From Omphiscola glabra (taxonomy: Eukaryota > Mollusca > Gastropoda > Lymnaeidae), in assembly GCA_964017045.1 (NCBI GenBank), contig OZ024799.1:31383596-31447595 (forward strand): DNA of 64,000 nucleotides. The letters run 5' to 3'. Made by a program: the position numbers and the translations under genes. This document shows positions 12,637 through 26,700 of this stretch, one piece after another. Within the stretch, counting starts at the first letter, position 1, and each line of letters starts with the position of its first letter. The notes beneath the pieces were generated by a model. The model searched no databases. It was given only the letters and a program-made list of their open reading frames with translations, and was not told where the DNA came from.

Positions 12637-15600
12637 ATGGGTGTTTCATGGTAAGTATCAGTAAATTGAAAATTTTTAAATATAGAATTTACCCTTACTT
12701 AAACTTTAACTTACTAAGACTAAGTAAAAGTAACTTAGTAAGTTACTTAAGTTACTACTTGACTACTTGTTGTAACTTACTAATTATCCTAATTACTAAT
12801 ATTATATTATATAAGTCTTCAATTAAGTCTTAGGCTACTACTACTACAACTTCTTAAGAAGAAGGTAAGACTAAAAATAAAAATGTCTTTAATCTCAGAA
12901 ATCTCTCTTCAATCACCTTCAAATCAATTTTATTATTCAATTTGAATTAATTTTGAATCAATTGAATGATAGGCATAGTCTATAGAGTCTATAGTCATAG
13001 GCCAAATATTATTAATTATTAATATTATTATTATTTTTATTATTTAGGCTATATAATATATGATTTTATGGGCTACCGATTTTATTATTGTGATAAGGCA
13101 TAGGACATGGCCATGGGCTATTTGTAAGCACTATCATCACTATTCAGACTATTCACTATTTCTATTTCATGCAGTATAATCATTATAATAATATAATTTT
13201 ATAAGCTCTCCCCCATTGGTGCCCGCATAAATTTTATCAGTGGGGGGTCAAGAAACTTTGAACATTCTAATTCTAATCTTTTTCAGAATGCAAACATATA
13301 AATAAAATTGAAAGATTAAGAGCGTAGGCCTGTATATTAGGATAATAGTACTTTTTAAACAAAACAGTCATTTTGAAAAAAATATTCATTTCTTAACATA
13401 AATTAGTAAGCTACTTTTATTTAATTGATAATATAAACTATACAACTAATAATAGACTCACACATTTCTTGAAATTCTTTAATTTCAATTTTTGAAAAAG
13501 GAATTGAAGTCAGTGTTTATCCTTTCCAAATATTTAAATTACTTTCTGCATAAACTTAGCTTATTTTTTGTTCACACTTAAACAATATGCACTAAACAAA
13601 TACAATCCTGAATGTTCACGGAAAATGTCACTTTATTTACAAATATGTTTTTGTACACTTACCAAATCAAGCTGTATGGCTTGTTGCCAGATTGTACAAT
13701 TGATTGCATATCACCTTGAAATTCTCACTGAAAATGCGAATGCTTATATATTTTGCAGACCATCAAGTTTCACAGAACAATGTAGCATTAGGTATTAATG
13801 ACCTTCGCTTTATGCTTTCTCAAAAAGATTTAATGAAAGCTTTGATTGTACCAATGGCATTGTGCATTTGAACAGCGGAATTCAAATCATTAACAGCCAG
13901 AATGAGATGATGCACAGAGCAGGGAACAAAAGCTGCATTTGGAAAAATCTTGCATAGTTTAGTCTGAACAACACTTTCCTTTTTTGTCATGACCAGACCA
14001 CATTCATTGCAGTGATTTACAATAGCATTTGCAATGGCATATACAGTCATTTGCTTCATGAATTTTAAATCCAGTATCTACGTTTGTCTACAAGATGTAC
14101 CGTCAACAGCAATTGTTCTGTTCCTCATATATCAGCCTGTTTTATCGGCTAATATTTAGAATCCTAAAGAAGTGTTTACTGATATTATAATTTGTTTTCT
14201 TTTTACTTCCTAAAAATATATCTATCAGTTGATTTTGGATCCCATGAGAAGTATAACGAGCATTATCAACGGAATCTGCCAATGTGTCTTCAGGTCTTTG
14301 TCACCAGCCTCCACTCTAAGCTGAAACAGATCATGAACATTTCCACCATCAATATTTTTGCCATGAAATGCGATATCATATGTTTTGCAAAAAATGATTG
14401 TGGATAATATTGGCAAAAAGCTTATTTCGAGTATCTAAAATCTTATTAGAAATAGACTTGTCTATCTAAATTAGGATATGTCAATCTGGATTCCTAATGA
14501 TGCTCAAGAATGCTGTTGCATCCTTCTGAGTATATTTTTGCCACTCACTTTCCACATGATGACATTGATGTGGACACAGTTGTTAGGTTACAACATGTCT
14601 TACACTCATCATCATCAAAGGACTTCTTTTGTAATTTAGCTGGCTTCTCATCTCACATGGTACTTAACATTTGCTGCTGCTTAGGTGCATGTCTGTCCTT
14701 GTTATCCAGATTAATTTTACTGGGATTCATAAATCTAAGTGTCTATCCCTAGGTTTATCTTTGACTATAACTAGTACCACTGCGCCTATCACTTCAGAAT
14801 GACCATCCACGAAACTCTGACTCTACTACCCGTGTCTTGAAAAACTCTTGTTGGATATTTCATTTCCCGCCGAGTGATTAGAAAACTCAACAAGAAAAAT
14901 ATTCCATGGTCATTGAATTGCTACCTCATTAAGGACAACATTATACCGATCAGATCCTTTACCCGTAACACCTATTCCATGTCTCTACCTGCTCATTAGC
15001 ATCTATCACGTTGAGGTTTTTCTATCACTTGTAATTAATCTAATGCTACCCATGGTCACCGTGAAAATTCCACTTTTACCAGCTAACTACAAAACTCATT
15101 ACTTGAACTCAGTCGTTATAACCATTCCCACACAGTCCACCTTGTGTCGCCCTGCCTCCCAAGCTATCATGTCTTCCCTGTACTATCATAAACTCTGCTG
15201 ATGTCAGATTAACTACTCCCTAATCTATTGTACTATTGTCCGGTACGTATGCCCGTCGTTTCCTTTCTCATCCATGGTCATTTGTGACATATAAAAAGAA
15301 ATATTTATTTTTATATATACTATTTTATATTCATAGACACAAAGTGCAAATATTAATATTTTTTTTTAGTATTAATTTTTTTTATGGAGGGGTCATGATA
15401 TTCACCTTGACCCATACTGCGGGCGCCCATGTTCCCTCCCATTCAATGCCATTGGTATGAGTATGGCATGGCCATCGCGTCAGTATGCATTCCTAATCTT
15501 TTTTAAGTGATCAATCTTACTGTTAGTGTTAGGCTTAAAATTTGTAACCTCTAATCTAATAACAATAAAGGAAATTATTCTTAGGCAGGCAGTCCCCCGT

Positions 15601-17193
15601 ATATGATTTATCCTCACAATGTAAAGAAGATTTTAGGCAGTTAAGTACTAATTTACTAAGCCTTTGCAGCATTCGCTCAATTACCTAAATTATCAGGCTT
15701 ACTTAAGCCACCGGCTTACTCCAGACAGATTCGGATTAAAATAATTAAAATAGAAGTAATTTTAGACGTTAAATGTCTAAAGTTTTATAATTTCCAAAAG
15801 ATTAGAAATGCAACACTTCCAATGATTTACTTTTAAGGCCTACTTTATTTTTAAATTCTGTTATTATTTCAAGTGTTTATACCTACCCTGTTCCTGAGGG
15901 GAGAAGTGGTTCTCAGGTTGTTGATGTGTTACATAAGCAAATTGAAACAATGGGAGGTACCAAGATGGGAAACTTTCATGTTGACTGTGAAAACTATCAA
16001 TCTGTCATGCTTAATCGTAAGTTGACTTTTTAAAGTTTTCAATTCCAATATTAACTTTTTTTTAGGTTAGTAACATTTTTTGAACAAATATTCAAGCCTG
16101 TCTAGTTTTCAGTTTAAATATAAGGCAAAATAAGCCCACTTTCAATAAAAAAAGTTACTATTATGAAAAAAGTTTTATCGAGTATTTCTTAGTTATTTCT
16201 TTTGCAAAATTCAATTGCAAGATTTTAAACATTTTAATTTTATTATTTTCAGCTGCAAAAACTCTTCAAATTCTTCACAGCAGTGAATACCCAGCTTCAT
16301 GTTTTGCCATTCTGGACTCAGGGATCACACTAGTAGCTGACACGCTCTTTGATGGACTGATGTCCAACTTAAAAAACTATTACCAGGCCAGGAAACAAAA
16401 TAAAATGGAGTTTAAAGGACAGAGGTTTCAGCTTGCAGACTTTGTCATAAAAATAGGATCAGTTTCTCTGGCTGGAAGTTTTAAAGGTATTCTCGTTGAG
16501 GTATGATCACCATTTTAATAATTTGGTTTTATTTTGTTGATTTGATTATGATTTGCTTTAAGAAAAACTTTACTTCAAACTTTGAGAAAAAAATTAAGTC
16601 AACCCTTTTTTATTTCTTTAAAAATTATTGTACGGTACCGGTAAAAAATAAAATAAATTTAAAGTAATTATTAAGCTTTTAAAAAAATGCTCTGATGACA
16701 AAATTTGCACAGTAAACTGAAAATGTGTCTAAAGTCATTGGTAGTTACCCTGACATCAGGGTTGTGACATGAACACAGACAATACTGAATAAATATACCA
16801 TTTTTGAAGATTAATAAAAATATGAAAATTTACTAACAAGATTAATATATATCATGTTTATTTAAATATATGGAAATGAATAGGTTTATTAAAATTGTAA
16901 AACTCCTTTGTGAGGAAAATTACATAAATTACAACTCTTAACTTCTAAAACTATATAAATTTAAAAAATAACTTTTTTAGGTTGAATACTGCCCATCAGT
17001 TGTGGCCTCAGAATGCTGGAATTTGTTGAAAGAACTTTTACATAGCCTGATAGGAAATATTGCAGAATCACCTCCACCTAGCTTGAAAGTAAAAATGGAT
17101 GAAACATACACACCAGCAATGACGATGGCTCAGTACTTAGATCACTTCAACAACTTTCGAAAGGCTGCTGCAATGAGTCAGCCGCCAAGATGA
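12637..17193 (+). CDS. MED20: Mediator complex subunit 20
   Basis: Subunit of the Mediator head module that binds MED18 and helps connect activators to RNA polymerase II in the nucleus. Four coding exons: 12637-12650, 15874-16016, 16253-16500, 16981-17193, all with GT-AG introns; total 618 bases, 205 aa (human 212). The first coding exon has only 14 bases (ATGGGTGTTTCATG then GTAAGT); the split codon TG|T gives MGVSC VYTYPVPEGR, matching the family start MGVTC. Later landmarks are NFHVDCENY, ILHSSEYPASCFAI, VADTLFDGLM, ADFVIKIGSV, VEYCPSVVASECW and MAQYLDHFNNFRK. The 3.2-kb first intron contains a transposase relic. Convergent with UROC1. Confidence 0.94.
13800..14660 (-). pseudogene. Degraded hAT-type (ZMYM1/DUF4371-like) transposase fragment
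   Basis: Lies inside MED20 intron 1 on the opposite strand. Two separate minus-strand frames resemble consecutive parts of DUF4371/hAT transposases. At about 14416-14225 is an FCKTYDIAFHGKN ... GNVHDLFQLRVEAGD segment, and at 14059-13820 an AIVNHCNECG ... FVPCSVHHLILAVND segment (the CxxHHLNL-like part of the RNase H-type core). Upstream, near 14640-14540, Cys-rich traces could be the TTF-type zinc finger. Stops and frame changes separate the parts, so it is non-functional. I could not locate terminal inverted repeats. Confidence 0.6.
14800..15830. other. Unclassified rest of MED20 intron 1
   Basis: Between 14800 and 15480 the base composition is more balanced than in neighbouring intron DNA, which suggests an old inserted repeat. 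I recognise no coding motif or terminal repeats. From about 15500 to the acceptor at 15873 the sequence looks like ordinary AT-rich intron. Confidence 0.3.
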
Positions 17194-17391
17194 TTTTTCA
17201 TATATAAATACATACCCATTGTCACCTATTATTGATTAGTTATATACATTAAGGGGGAGGGGACTATTAATAAATTTAAATCTTAATTTTACTCTAGTGG
17301 CTACAGGAAACTGCATAATTGATTTTTATGAGATATTTGGTTCAACAACCTTTTACTTCAATTTTAAAGTAAAAAAAATATCTTGACATCA

Positions 17392-17397
17392 AATAAA
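17392..17397 (+). promoter_or_regulatory. Candidate MED20 polyadenylation signal
   Basis: AATAAA about 200 bases after the MED20 stop codon; further AAATAAA words follow within 20 bases. It lies within the 512-base gap shared with the convergent UROC1 gene. Confidence 0.55.
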
Positions 17398-17637
17398 AAG
17401 CAGAATATTAAATAAAAATATGTCTTCACTTTCGTTAAAAATAATTCAGTTTATTATTGTTGGCAATAATTGCATTGATCATTTATAACCCATGTCGGTT
17501 ATATTAAAAAAGAAAGGTTAACATGCTGCAACATTATTCATCTGTATATATTTTATGTAAAAGATGTAAATAATTCAATGTCCTTAAAATTTTGTATTAA
17601 ATTACACAATTATTTCGAGCCGTCTGTAGATATTCCA

Positions 17638-17643
17638 TTTATT
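17638..17643 (-). promoter_or_regulatory. Candidate UROC1 polyadenylation signal
   Basis: TTTATT on the plus strand reads AATAAA on the minus strand, 63 bases beyond the UROC1 stop. The predicted 3' ends of UROC1 and MED20 would then not overlap. Confidence 0.55.
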
Positions 17644-17705
17644 TTCATCAGCAGATATTAAAAAATGCACATCTCTAGAAATGCCTGGCAAAAACTCTGT
17701 GAAAA

Positions 17706-20700
17706 TCAAAAACATGGATGTAAAGCTCTTTCCAAAAGACTGTCATCTTCTATTTCAAAGGGCATGGTGACCTTCAGCTGTGGCTCAGCATCCATTGTAC
17801 GTTGTATTGCCAGCTTAGCATTTTCATTTCCAGCCCAACATCGGCGAGAAACCTTTAGACACACAAAGATTTAAACAAATTAAATGTAATATTTAAAAAA
17901 ACTACAATTGTTTACTTTATTCTTGTAAATATTTCTTTAAAAAAAGAAAGAAAAAAAAAGAAATCCTTGCACAATTTGATTAAAAATACAGTCTGTTTTG
18001 AAAGTAGGCAGTGCAATGCTCAAATGCTCTTTATCAAATGCAGTTACGTAAAATAATCATGTTTATGATGCTGTTTGAGAGGAAGTTTTCTTTTTTTTTT
18101 TGTTTTTTTTTTTTGTTCGTATACTATGTCTGCTTGTCAGCTGCATCTTGCTCATAGTGTTATATTATGACATGTGGAGTTATTTACAAGTACAAGTTTT
18201 AAAAACAAATTTGATTTGTTTCTTTAATTTTGGGGATTAAGAAATATAAAACACTAATTCTATTGTTAAATTCAACATTAATAATAAGCTTACACTTACA
18301 CTACATGAACACAACCAAATTCTGTATAAAAGGTCAAGCAAATACTTTTCTATCTTAAATATGTTATACAATTTCAGCGTAAACAAACAAGTTATTAACT
18401 TATTCTACAGTGCAACAATTAGTAGCCCACTAGACTTCAGTAGTACCTGCTGGTGTGGGAATTCATCATCTGACATCAAACACCGATTAAATAGACTAAT
18501 CAAGAATGCTAGAAATATCACACAAACTAAACATCTTTCACTTGGAGAATTATTTGAAAAAAAAAATATGCTGTTTTAAAACTTTAAAAAATTTGGATGA
18601 TACATTCCAATCTCATTATCACAGCTACCTAAGATTAAGATCACATTCCAACCTCATTATCACAGCTACCTAAGATTAAGATCACATTCCAACCTCATTA
18701 TCACAGCTACCTAAGATTAAGATCACATTCCAACCTCATTATCACAGCTACCTAAGATTAAGATCAGTTCAATCAGGGTGAATTTATCTCTCTTAAAGTT
18801 AGGACTGAAAGATATAAAAATTATTTTGTTCCCCAGTCTGTACAAATTTACCTGCATGCTTCCCCGGCGGTTACCAACTCTAAATGATCATTAATTAATT
18901 CATTATTGTCATTAAAGGTCATTGATGGCTGTTAGATTCTAGACGCTAGAGAAATACCTTCGATGTCTTGTGTTTAAATTGTCATAATTGTAAAATGTTG
19001 TTTTGGTTAAATATGTATTTATTGATGTGCTGAAATTGAATCTGTACAATATATTAAAAACATTTCCATTTCTTTGGGTCAATAAATGAATCATATCTGA
19101 TTTAAAAAGTTAAGCTATATTTATAAATAAGGAGCAAGACCTTTTCCCTTACTAAAAAAATATTTAAAATATGATATTAAACATTTCAACAGCATTTTAA
19201 GGGACATTAATCTCACAAAAAAATTAAAGCTAACTAGATTTATATTTACAACAAGGGTTTTATGTAGAGAGCATGGCATCAGCAGCATGGCTGGTTCTAA
19301 TATTTCTAATAATTTTTTAAAAGATTTTTAGACCATTTAGATCAGATCTGTATGTGCACACCAATATATCAAATTAAGATATCCATGAAACTATAACTTA
19401 CTCCATTGCTTACATCCCAAGCTAACATGCTCTTGGCCCGACTTGCAGCATCCTGTGGCATAAAAGATGAAAAAGAAAACCAATTGACAGAAACATTTTT
19501 GTCATGTGTAACTGCGTGGTGGTGGGGCTGGTTTAAATTTATAAACAAGGAAATGCAGGTCTTGAGAACTATAGCTTTATGGAATAAACGTGAGCTACAA
19601 TCATTTAGAACTGACAGTCAAATATAAAACACATGCAGCTGACTTCAAGTATCAGTTCACACCCCCTCATGGGTTTCATCACAAGCCTTATCACACACCG
19701 AGAAAATAACTTCGTCATGAGCTGTTCATCGGTCATCCGTGGGCCCCAGTTTTCAGTAGGTGTGAAAATGCGTCGGGTAAACAACAGCAACACAGGAGGC
19801 GCTGTCATATATTCTTTGGCCCATGTCAAAATATTATGGCTCACACAAATATTTCGCCTAGTCTAGGGTTAATGAGCGGTAGATCTCAGAGTGTGACAAT
19901 ATCTCTACTCTGATTGTCAGACGACCATTAGGATATCTCTGTTTCTCTGACTAGTCCAATTTATAATCTATCTTAGTCCAAGGCACGACACACTAAGTCC
20001 ATTGGATAATACTCTGAGTTTATTAGCTTTATCACAAATAGCAAGTCATGTAACATCAACTCCAAATCCAGAGGTACGCAGCAATAATCACTAGTTCACA
20101 ATACTTTCAAAAAACCACACACCCTCGTCCGCAAATATAATAGTCTCCCTTGATCCAAATAGTTATCTCTACGGACATGACAATTTTCTCCCAAAATCAA
20201 CACACACACACACTGCCCTGTTTTCATGACCTTGACACACGCTCATTACCCATAGGTGGCACTTGCTACACATGAAATATCAAGTTATTAAAAAATCTTG
20301 AACATAAAATCTATATGTTCCTCTCTCTGTAGCAAGACTTACATCTGAGCCGTCAAGTACAAGACCAAAGCCACCATTGATTACTTCACCCCTAAAACAA
20401 TAAAATGAAATCTAATTAGTTTCCATAAGTTATTATTAATTGTATATAATGCTTCCAATAAAACTTTGAAGAGATAAACTTAAATGGTAAATATTTTTAG
20501 TTATCGATACAAATTTCTAACAGCATGAATTTTCACTTTGTACAAGACCACATTTTTAGATGTTTCATTTTAATTTTTTGATGTTCTCTTGAAATCTCAA
20601 TTTTCTGAGGAAATGATTCACATTAAACAGACTATCTCTAACAACATAACTCACCAACCCACACCTCCCCCATTGTGTATAGCCACCCATGTTGCCCCTC

Positions 20701-23700
20701 TGAAACTGTCGCCTATTACATTCTGAATGGCCATATCTGAAAAAAAAAATGTTATTAAAAAAGGTAATGCCAAAAAGTAACCTAATCATTTTGTTCTACT
20801 TTTACTGAAAGGGATTAATTTAAGTTTGTTTCTCAGCAATAATGTTTATGTAAATTTAAGTTTTGAAAAAAAACAAAACATAATGAGGTTAGAGTTTTAT
20901 AGAATACAATTAAAGTACCAGCAATTATAAGAAGGTTGGATTGTGTTAAAGCCATGCAGAGAACACAAAATATTTGTTTATGTAACAAGTATTGTCAAGC
21001 TAAAACACTATGCATTGCTTCCACTCCAACTCCAAGCCTTCATCAATTCAAAACAGAAGTTCATGAATTTAATATTTTTACACTTGAATAGCTACCCTGT
21101 TGAATACATATGATTTCTCATTGGACTCAAATGGAGTCCTAAGAGAAGTGTTACTAAAGCTGTATGATGGAGATGATAATGCATGTCACTATCTTTACAT
21201 TCATTTATTTTGCCTCACAATTATAAAAATGTGCACATGTGCCATATATCATTAAATAATAAATGAGTTTCAGCTCCTTGTATTCAAGGTTTTGGGAGGA
21301 GAGAGATCTGGAAAGTCATTTTTACTTGATGTCAAAAGGCTGGGTCCAAATGATGTCAAAAGGCTGGGTCCAAATGATGAGGACAAGTGGCAAAAATTTA
21401 TTTTTTAAAAAATTAATTGGCAAAAAAAAAATTAAAAAAAATTAAGCCCTAACATTCAAGATCCTTTGTTTGCTAGGGATGAATTGATTTAAATTTAAAT
21501 AAAAGAACACAAGCAGCTCATATTTCTTTGACTGCCACTGACCTGCACACAAGGCAGAACCATCATAAATATTTGATGTTTCCCTGTAAGGACTGTCAGT
21601 GCCACTGACATCATGATGGTCCCTACTAATAACCACAGGGCCCTGGGGAAACAAGCATTCTTGTCATTAAAGCTTGAATCTCCTCAGGTAGTTTTCTATC
21701 TCAATTTAGGGATTCAATTTCATCATCCTGATTCCACTGGAGTTGATGACAACTAATAATCTTTTTTTTCATATAAACTATAGCATTGTATTTGTATTGT
21801 GTTTTTCAACAAGTATGATTACGATTTCTTTATCAGATACACATATATCTATGTTCCTTTGCCATTCAGTTTCAGGCAGTGAAGATAAGATCAGAAGCTT
21901 TTATTGATCCAAATCTTAGTTTTTGCTTTTCCTTAAAATCAGTGGTTCTCAACCTTCTTAATGCCACGACCCTTTAATATAGTTCCCCGTGTTGTGGCGA
22001 CCCCCAACCGTAAAATTATTTTCGCAGAGTTCTGTTTTGTTTGTCATGTTCTAATGTCTGTAGCCGATTTGTATTTGATTGGTTGTTTTGATCAGTGGGG
22101 GAGGAAAGCACCCCTTTAAATAAAAATTTATAATAATGGATTATGAGATAAAAAGTTAGCGGGGAAACAAAACAATGGAATGAATAGGTATGAATAATTT
22201 TTATGCACCTTTATAATTTATCTTTAGATTTTTGCATAGAAAATTTGGCCAAAGAGAGATACGGTTCTTCCCACCCTCCACCTGAAGTACCATTAGTTAG
22301 GCCTACTGTTTATATTTATATTAGCCCAATAATTTCATTGTTCATCTTATAATATATTAAAAATCCAATATTTTGACACGCAGGCCTAAAATATTTTACC
22401 TTGAGTAGCCCATCTGACACAGCCTTGTTAAAAGCTAAGGCAATGGCCGTGCGGCCTTCTTGATCAGAATAGAGGATTCTAGCTTGGGAGCCCACCACCT
22501 TGAGGAAGTAATCAAATAAATTTTCATACAATTTGAGTCCTGCTCTTCTTAAATACGAGCACCAGAATTAATTTGTTTTTGTGTAAAAATATAAGGCGAC
22601 TAGTAAGAATAATTATGGAAATATTAAATTAACAGAATCTCTAGTGCTAAAAAAATGTGCATAGTTTTATGAAATTGCACCATCGGCTCATCACTTCTAG
22701 GGGGTAAACATGAAAAGAATATGAAGTCAATCAGCCTTTTACAATTCTATGGTTTCTCCACATCCCACCCACCACTATGGTAGGCATCTTCAATTAAGTG
22801 GAATGAGTTAGGTTAGTGTACTCCTCATGAGCATCATTCCATACCAAATGGAATCCATATAAATTTATGAAACTTTTACTGAATGATGGTATCTAACAAT
22901 GCATTCAGCAACCCTCACAACACTTTAGTGACATGACTACTGAATGTAAAATTACCAGCTTATGTTCCCCTGCTTCTCTGATCCACTTCCCATTATCTTC
23001 ATATTGTTGTCTGATAGGCTTGGGAACTATAATGTTAAATAAGATTAATATAACTACCGGTATAAAAAAAACATGTCTGTAATTCTTTAACATTAAAAAA
23101 TAATAACTTCATTGCAACCGTGTAGCTGCTTGAATACTCTAAACTGCGATAGAAATGAGATAGGAAAAGTTATCAGTCATAAAGTAGATGTCAGTATTTT
23201 TTGCTTAAATGTGCTTTAAAATTAGCTTCCCTTATCTACTATGAATAGTTGAAAAACATTTTCTTCTTCTTAATTTTCAACAAAAGAATTCAGATTTCTT
23301 TATTTTCTTAAAAATAAAAAAAAATATTGCAAATGTTTTATACCATTTTTGACTGTTAGATCTTCAATGATGGAGGTAGCTATAGCATCAGTTTTCTCAA
23401 GATCACTTGGCTCAGCTGATGTACAAACCCACCTGTGAATGGGGATGGAAATTTAAATTATATACAATTGTGTTGAACTGTTAATACATTTAAACTTTGA
23501 AGAACACAATTCAATCAATAAAAAATGCATAAAATGTAATAAAAAAAAATAATTCTTAACATTAAACATTTTTTTGAACAAAGAGATCCATCTGGTTATA
23601 TGTCAATGTTTAAAAAAAAAAAAGCAGCTCAAAATTCAGCATCTGACTCTCTATGTGAGACGAAGGTGTAGCTTTTTTAGTTACTCTGTCATCCATCTGT

Positions 23701-26700
23701 GAATTATGAGTTAAATCATGGAATCGCATTCTGGACTGCACTTAAAGAAAAAAAGCAATTGCAACCTGTCATCTGTTAAAGGGATACACCCTTTACACCT
23801 GAAAAATTGTAGTCATAAAATAAAAATACAACTACTCTACATGCATCATGATATCTTCTCACCTGAAAGGACCAAAGCCTAAGGAAAATATATCCCCCAT
23901 GATATCTTGTACATATGAAGGATATTTGAATTTTGTGCCATTTAGTCCATCTGTCCTACCAACATCAGCCCCTAAATGTAAAACATGTTAATTTTCTTTT
24001 AGAATGTTAATCTCGTAAGGCTAGAAAATTTGATTTTTATTTGATCAAATTATATAATGATTTTATGTGGAGTATTTCTGTAAGTCAGACAGGTTCCATT
24101 TTAATATTTTTTTTTCTCCAGCCTACTGAAGCAGTCAACAGTTCTATGTTATTTAGCAAGGGGTTTAAGGAGTTATTCATGTGATAAAAATAGTTTTAGT
24201 TTTGTACACACGTTTTTACAGAGACCTTTGACACATTTTTTTACAGAGACCCTTGACACATGTTTTTACAGAGACCTTTGACACATGTTTTTACAGAGAC
24301 CCTTGACACATGTTTTTACAGAGACCTTGACACGTTTGTACAGAGACCTTTAACACATGTTTTTACAGGGACCTTTGACACATGTTTTTACAGAGACCTG
24401 TGACACATGTTTTTACAGAGACCTTTGACACATGTTTTTACAGAGACCTTTGACACATGTTTTTAAAGAGACCTTTACACATTTTTACAGAGACATTTAA
24501 CACATGTTTTTACAGAGACATTTGACACATGTTTTTACAGAGACCTTTTGAGGTTTCAACCAATGTAAAATGTTTGAGTGCAACCAAAAAAATAATAAAT
24601 GTCATTGTATAATAATAATGATATGCATCATTCAAAAGTTGTTGAATGATAAAAGGGAAGTAAGTTTATGCAATATTAAATTAAGTCAATTAAAAGATCA
24701 CCTGCTCTACTGGCCTCAAGAAGGAAAGCATTGCCATAGTCAAAGAAAAACAAGCCATGAGATGCTAGTCTGTTGATGGCTTTCACATGACGACAAAGGC
24801 TGTATACAAATAATATTATTAATGTCCCATTTTATGTCATATTTTCCTCTTCAAATCCTTTAAGTTCATTCTAATATTATTTTAATAATACAAAACACAC
24901 TTTATTTTAATTTTCTTTTAAATACACAAGCATATCTTATAAATGCCATGGCAAAGGATATACATTACATTACTTTTTTACCCAAACAGTTCACAGCTCA
25001 GGCTAAAAGTATTTTACATTTCCAAACCATTTTAAAATTAAAGCATTAAAAAAAAAAATTCCCAATTTTTATATCTCCATATTTAGTACGAATAAAATTA
25101 TATTTTTATAGTACAAGCCCAACCTTATTCTCACAGTAAATCCATTATACGAATATATGAATTTTATTTTTCACCTTTCTTGTACCAAAACTTTGAATTG
25201 CATAGGATCCTGGTGCATCAGATCTCTAGCCTCCTGATAGTTGATCTGTACTGGGTAGTAGCCACCCTGGAATGGATTATGACAAGAGGTCTGGTCAGAT
25301 CCCAAATCAGCCAGAACTTCTCCCGTGGCTTCATACTCCATCACAAGACGTTCCCTGATTTGTAAGAAATAAAATCTAAATACTGGATTTAACTCATCTG
25401 ATATATAACTATTACATAAAAAATTTACAGAACATTTATTAATTATTTTTTAAGTATATATATCTTCAACTATAAAGTTATTTTCTATTCCTTCTTTGTG
25501 ATGCATCTAAAATTCATATTTTTAGGTAAAAAAAATTAACATAATTTATTTGTTATCATTAAAAAAAATGTGGTTGAAATATGATAGAATAGGACTATAA
25601 ATGGTATTGAAACTGTAATTAATCTAATAATTACTTGTTATCTTTTGGCATTTATTGTAGTTAAATAATTGCCTTTACAAAAGACAAGCCTAAGGCATCA
25701 TCAACATAGTTGCTGTAGGTTTGTGATAATAAAAATAACGTCAAGAGCAGGCCTGCACAACTCAAAATGTAAAGCGGCCATAATACTTTATGAAAAACTT
25801 GTGTGGGCCAAAAGAAAATAGGACAATGGGGAAAGCTATTAAGAAAATAATAAGAATAAAGACTATTTCGTTACTTCGCGGGCCACAAAGTGGATGCTGG
25901 CGGGCCGCATGTGGCCCATGGGCAGTATGTTGTGCAGGCCTGATCTAGAGAGATGTGTCTTAATTAACAGAAAATAATTACCAGACATCTACTATGTTGC
26001 CATGGTAGCCAATACTGAGAGGTTTCTTTCGGCGACGGGCATTCCTCAACAGTGCTATAAGATTGTCCAGGTTATCAACAAGTTCCATAACCCAGCCTTG
26101 CTGGTAGCGCTTAAGTAATGCCTCTTCACTTACCTAACAGTTATGAAGAATACATTTTTAATGTTCGAAATTCTGAGCAAATTTGAATCGATTCTGTAAG
26201 AATATACACAGATTTTTATGTAACACAGATAATTTTTGACTTAAATTAAGGTTTTTGGTACAATGGTTTTCCCTATCATCATGATGTGTCATGCGTTTTG
26301 TAGTAAAACTCCAATAACTTCATGGTCACAAAATGAAAAAATTTCTGGACCAATTCAGGAAGAGTTTTGTGCACTTATTGCTTAGCTGTAACTAATAGTT
26401 TTAGGTGGAGATTTAAAAAAAAATAATCCAAAAGAAAAGGTTTAATATTTTTTTAAAGTTCAAAAATGATTTTAAGTAGTTATTAGAAAAGATCTTAACA
26501 TGCAAAGTACTCATAGAACACATCACTTTGGTCAGGCTAAGAGCTTTCAGAACTCACCTCAGCTATAACACCAACACATCCACAAATGACAGCAGCTTTA
26601 GCTTGGGCACCACTCATTCCACCCAGGCCAGAACTTACAAACACCTTGAAAATGCGTAAATCATTATTTAAATGTGTATTATTGATAAATAATAATTAAA

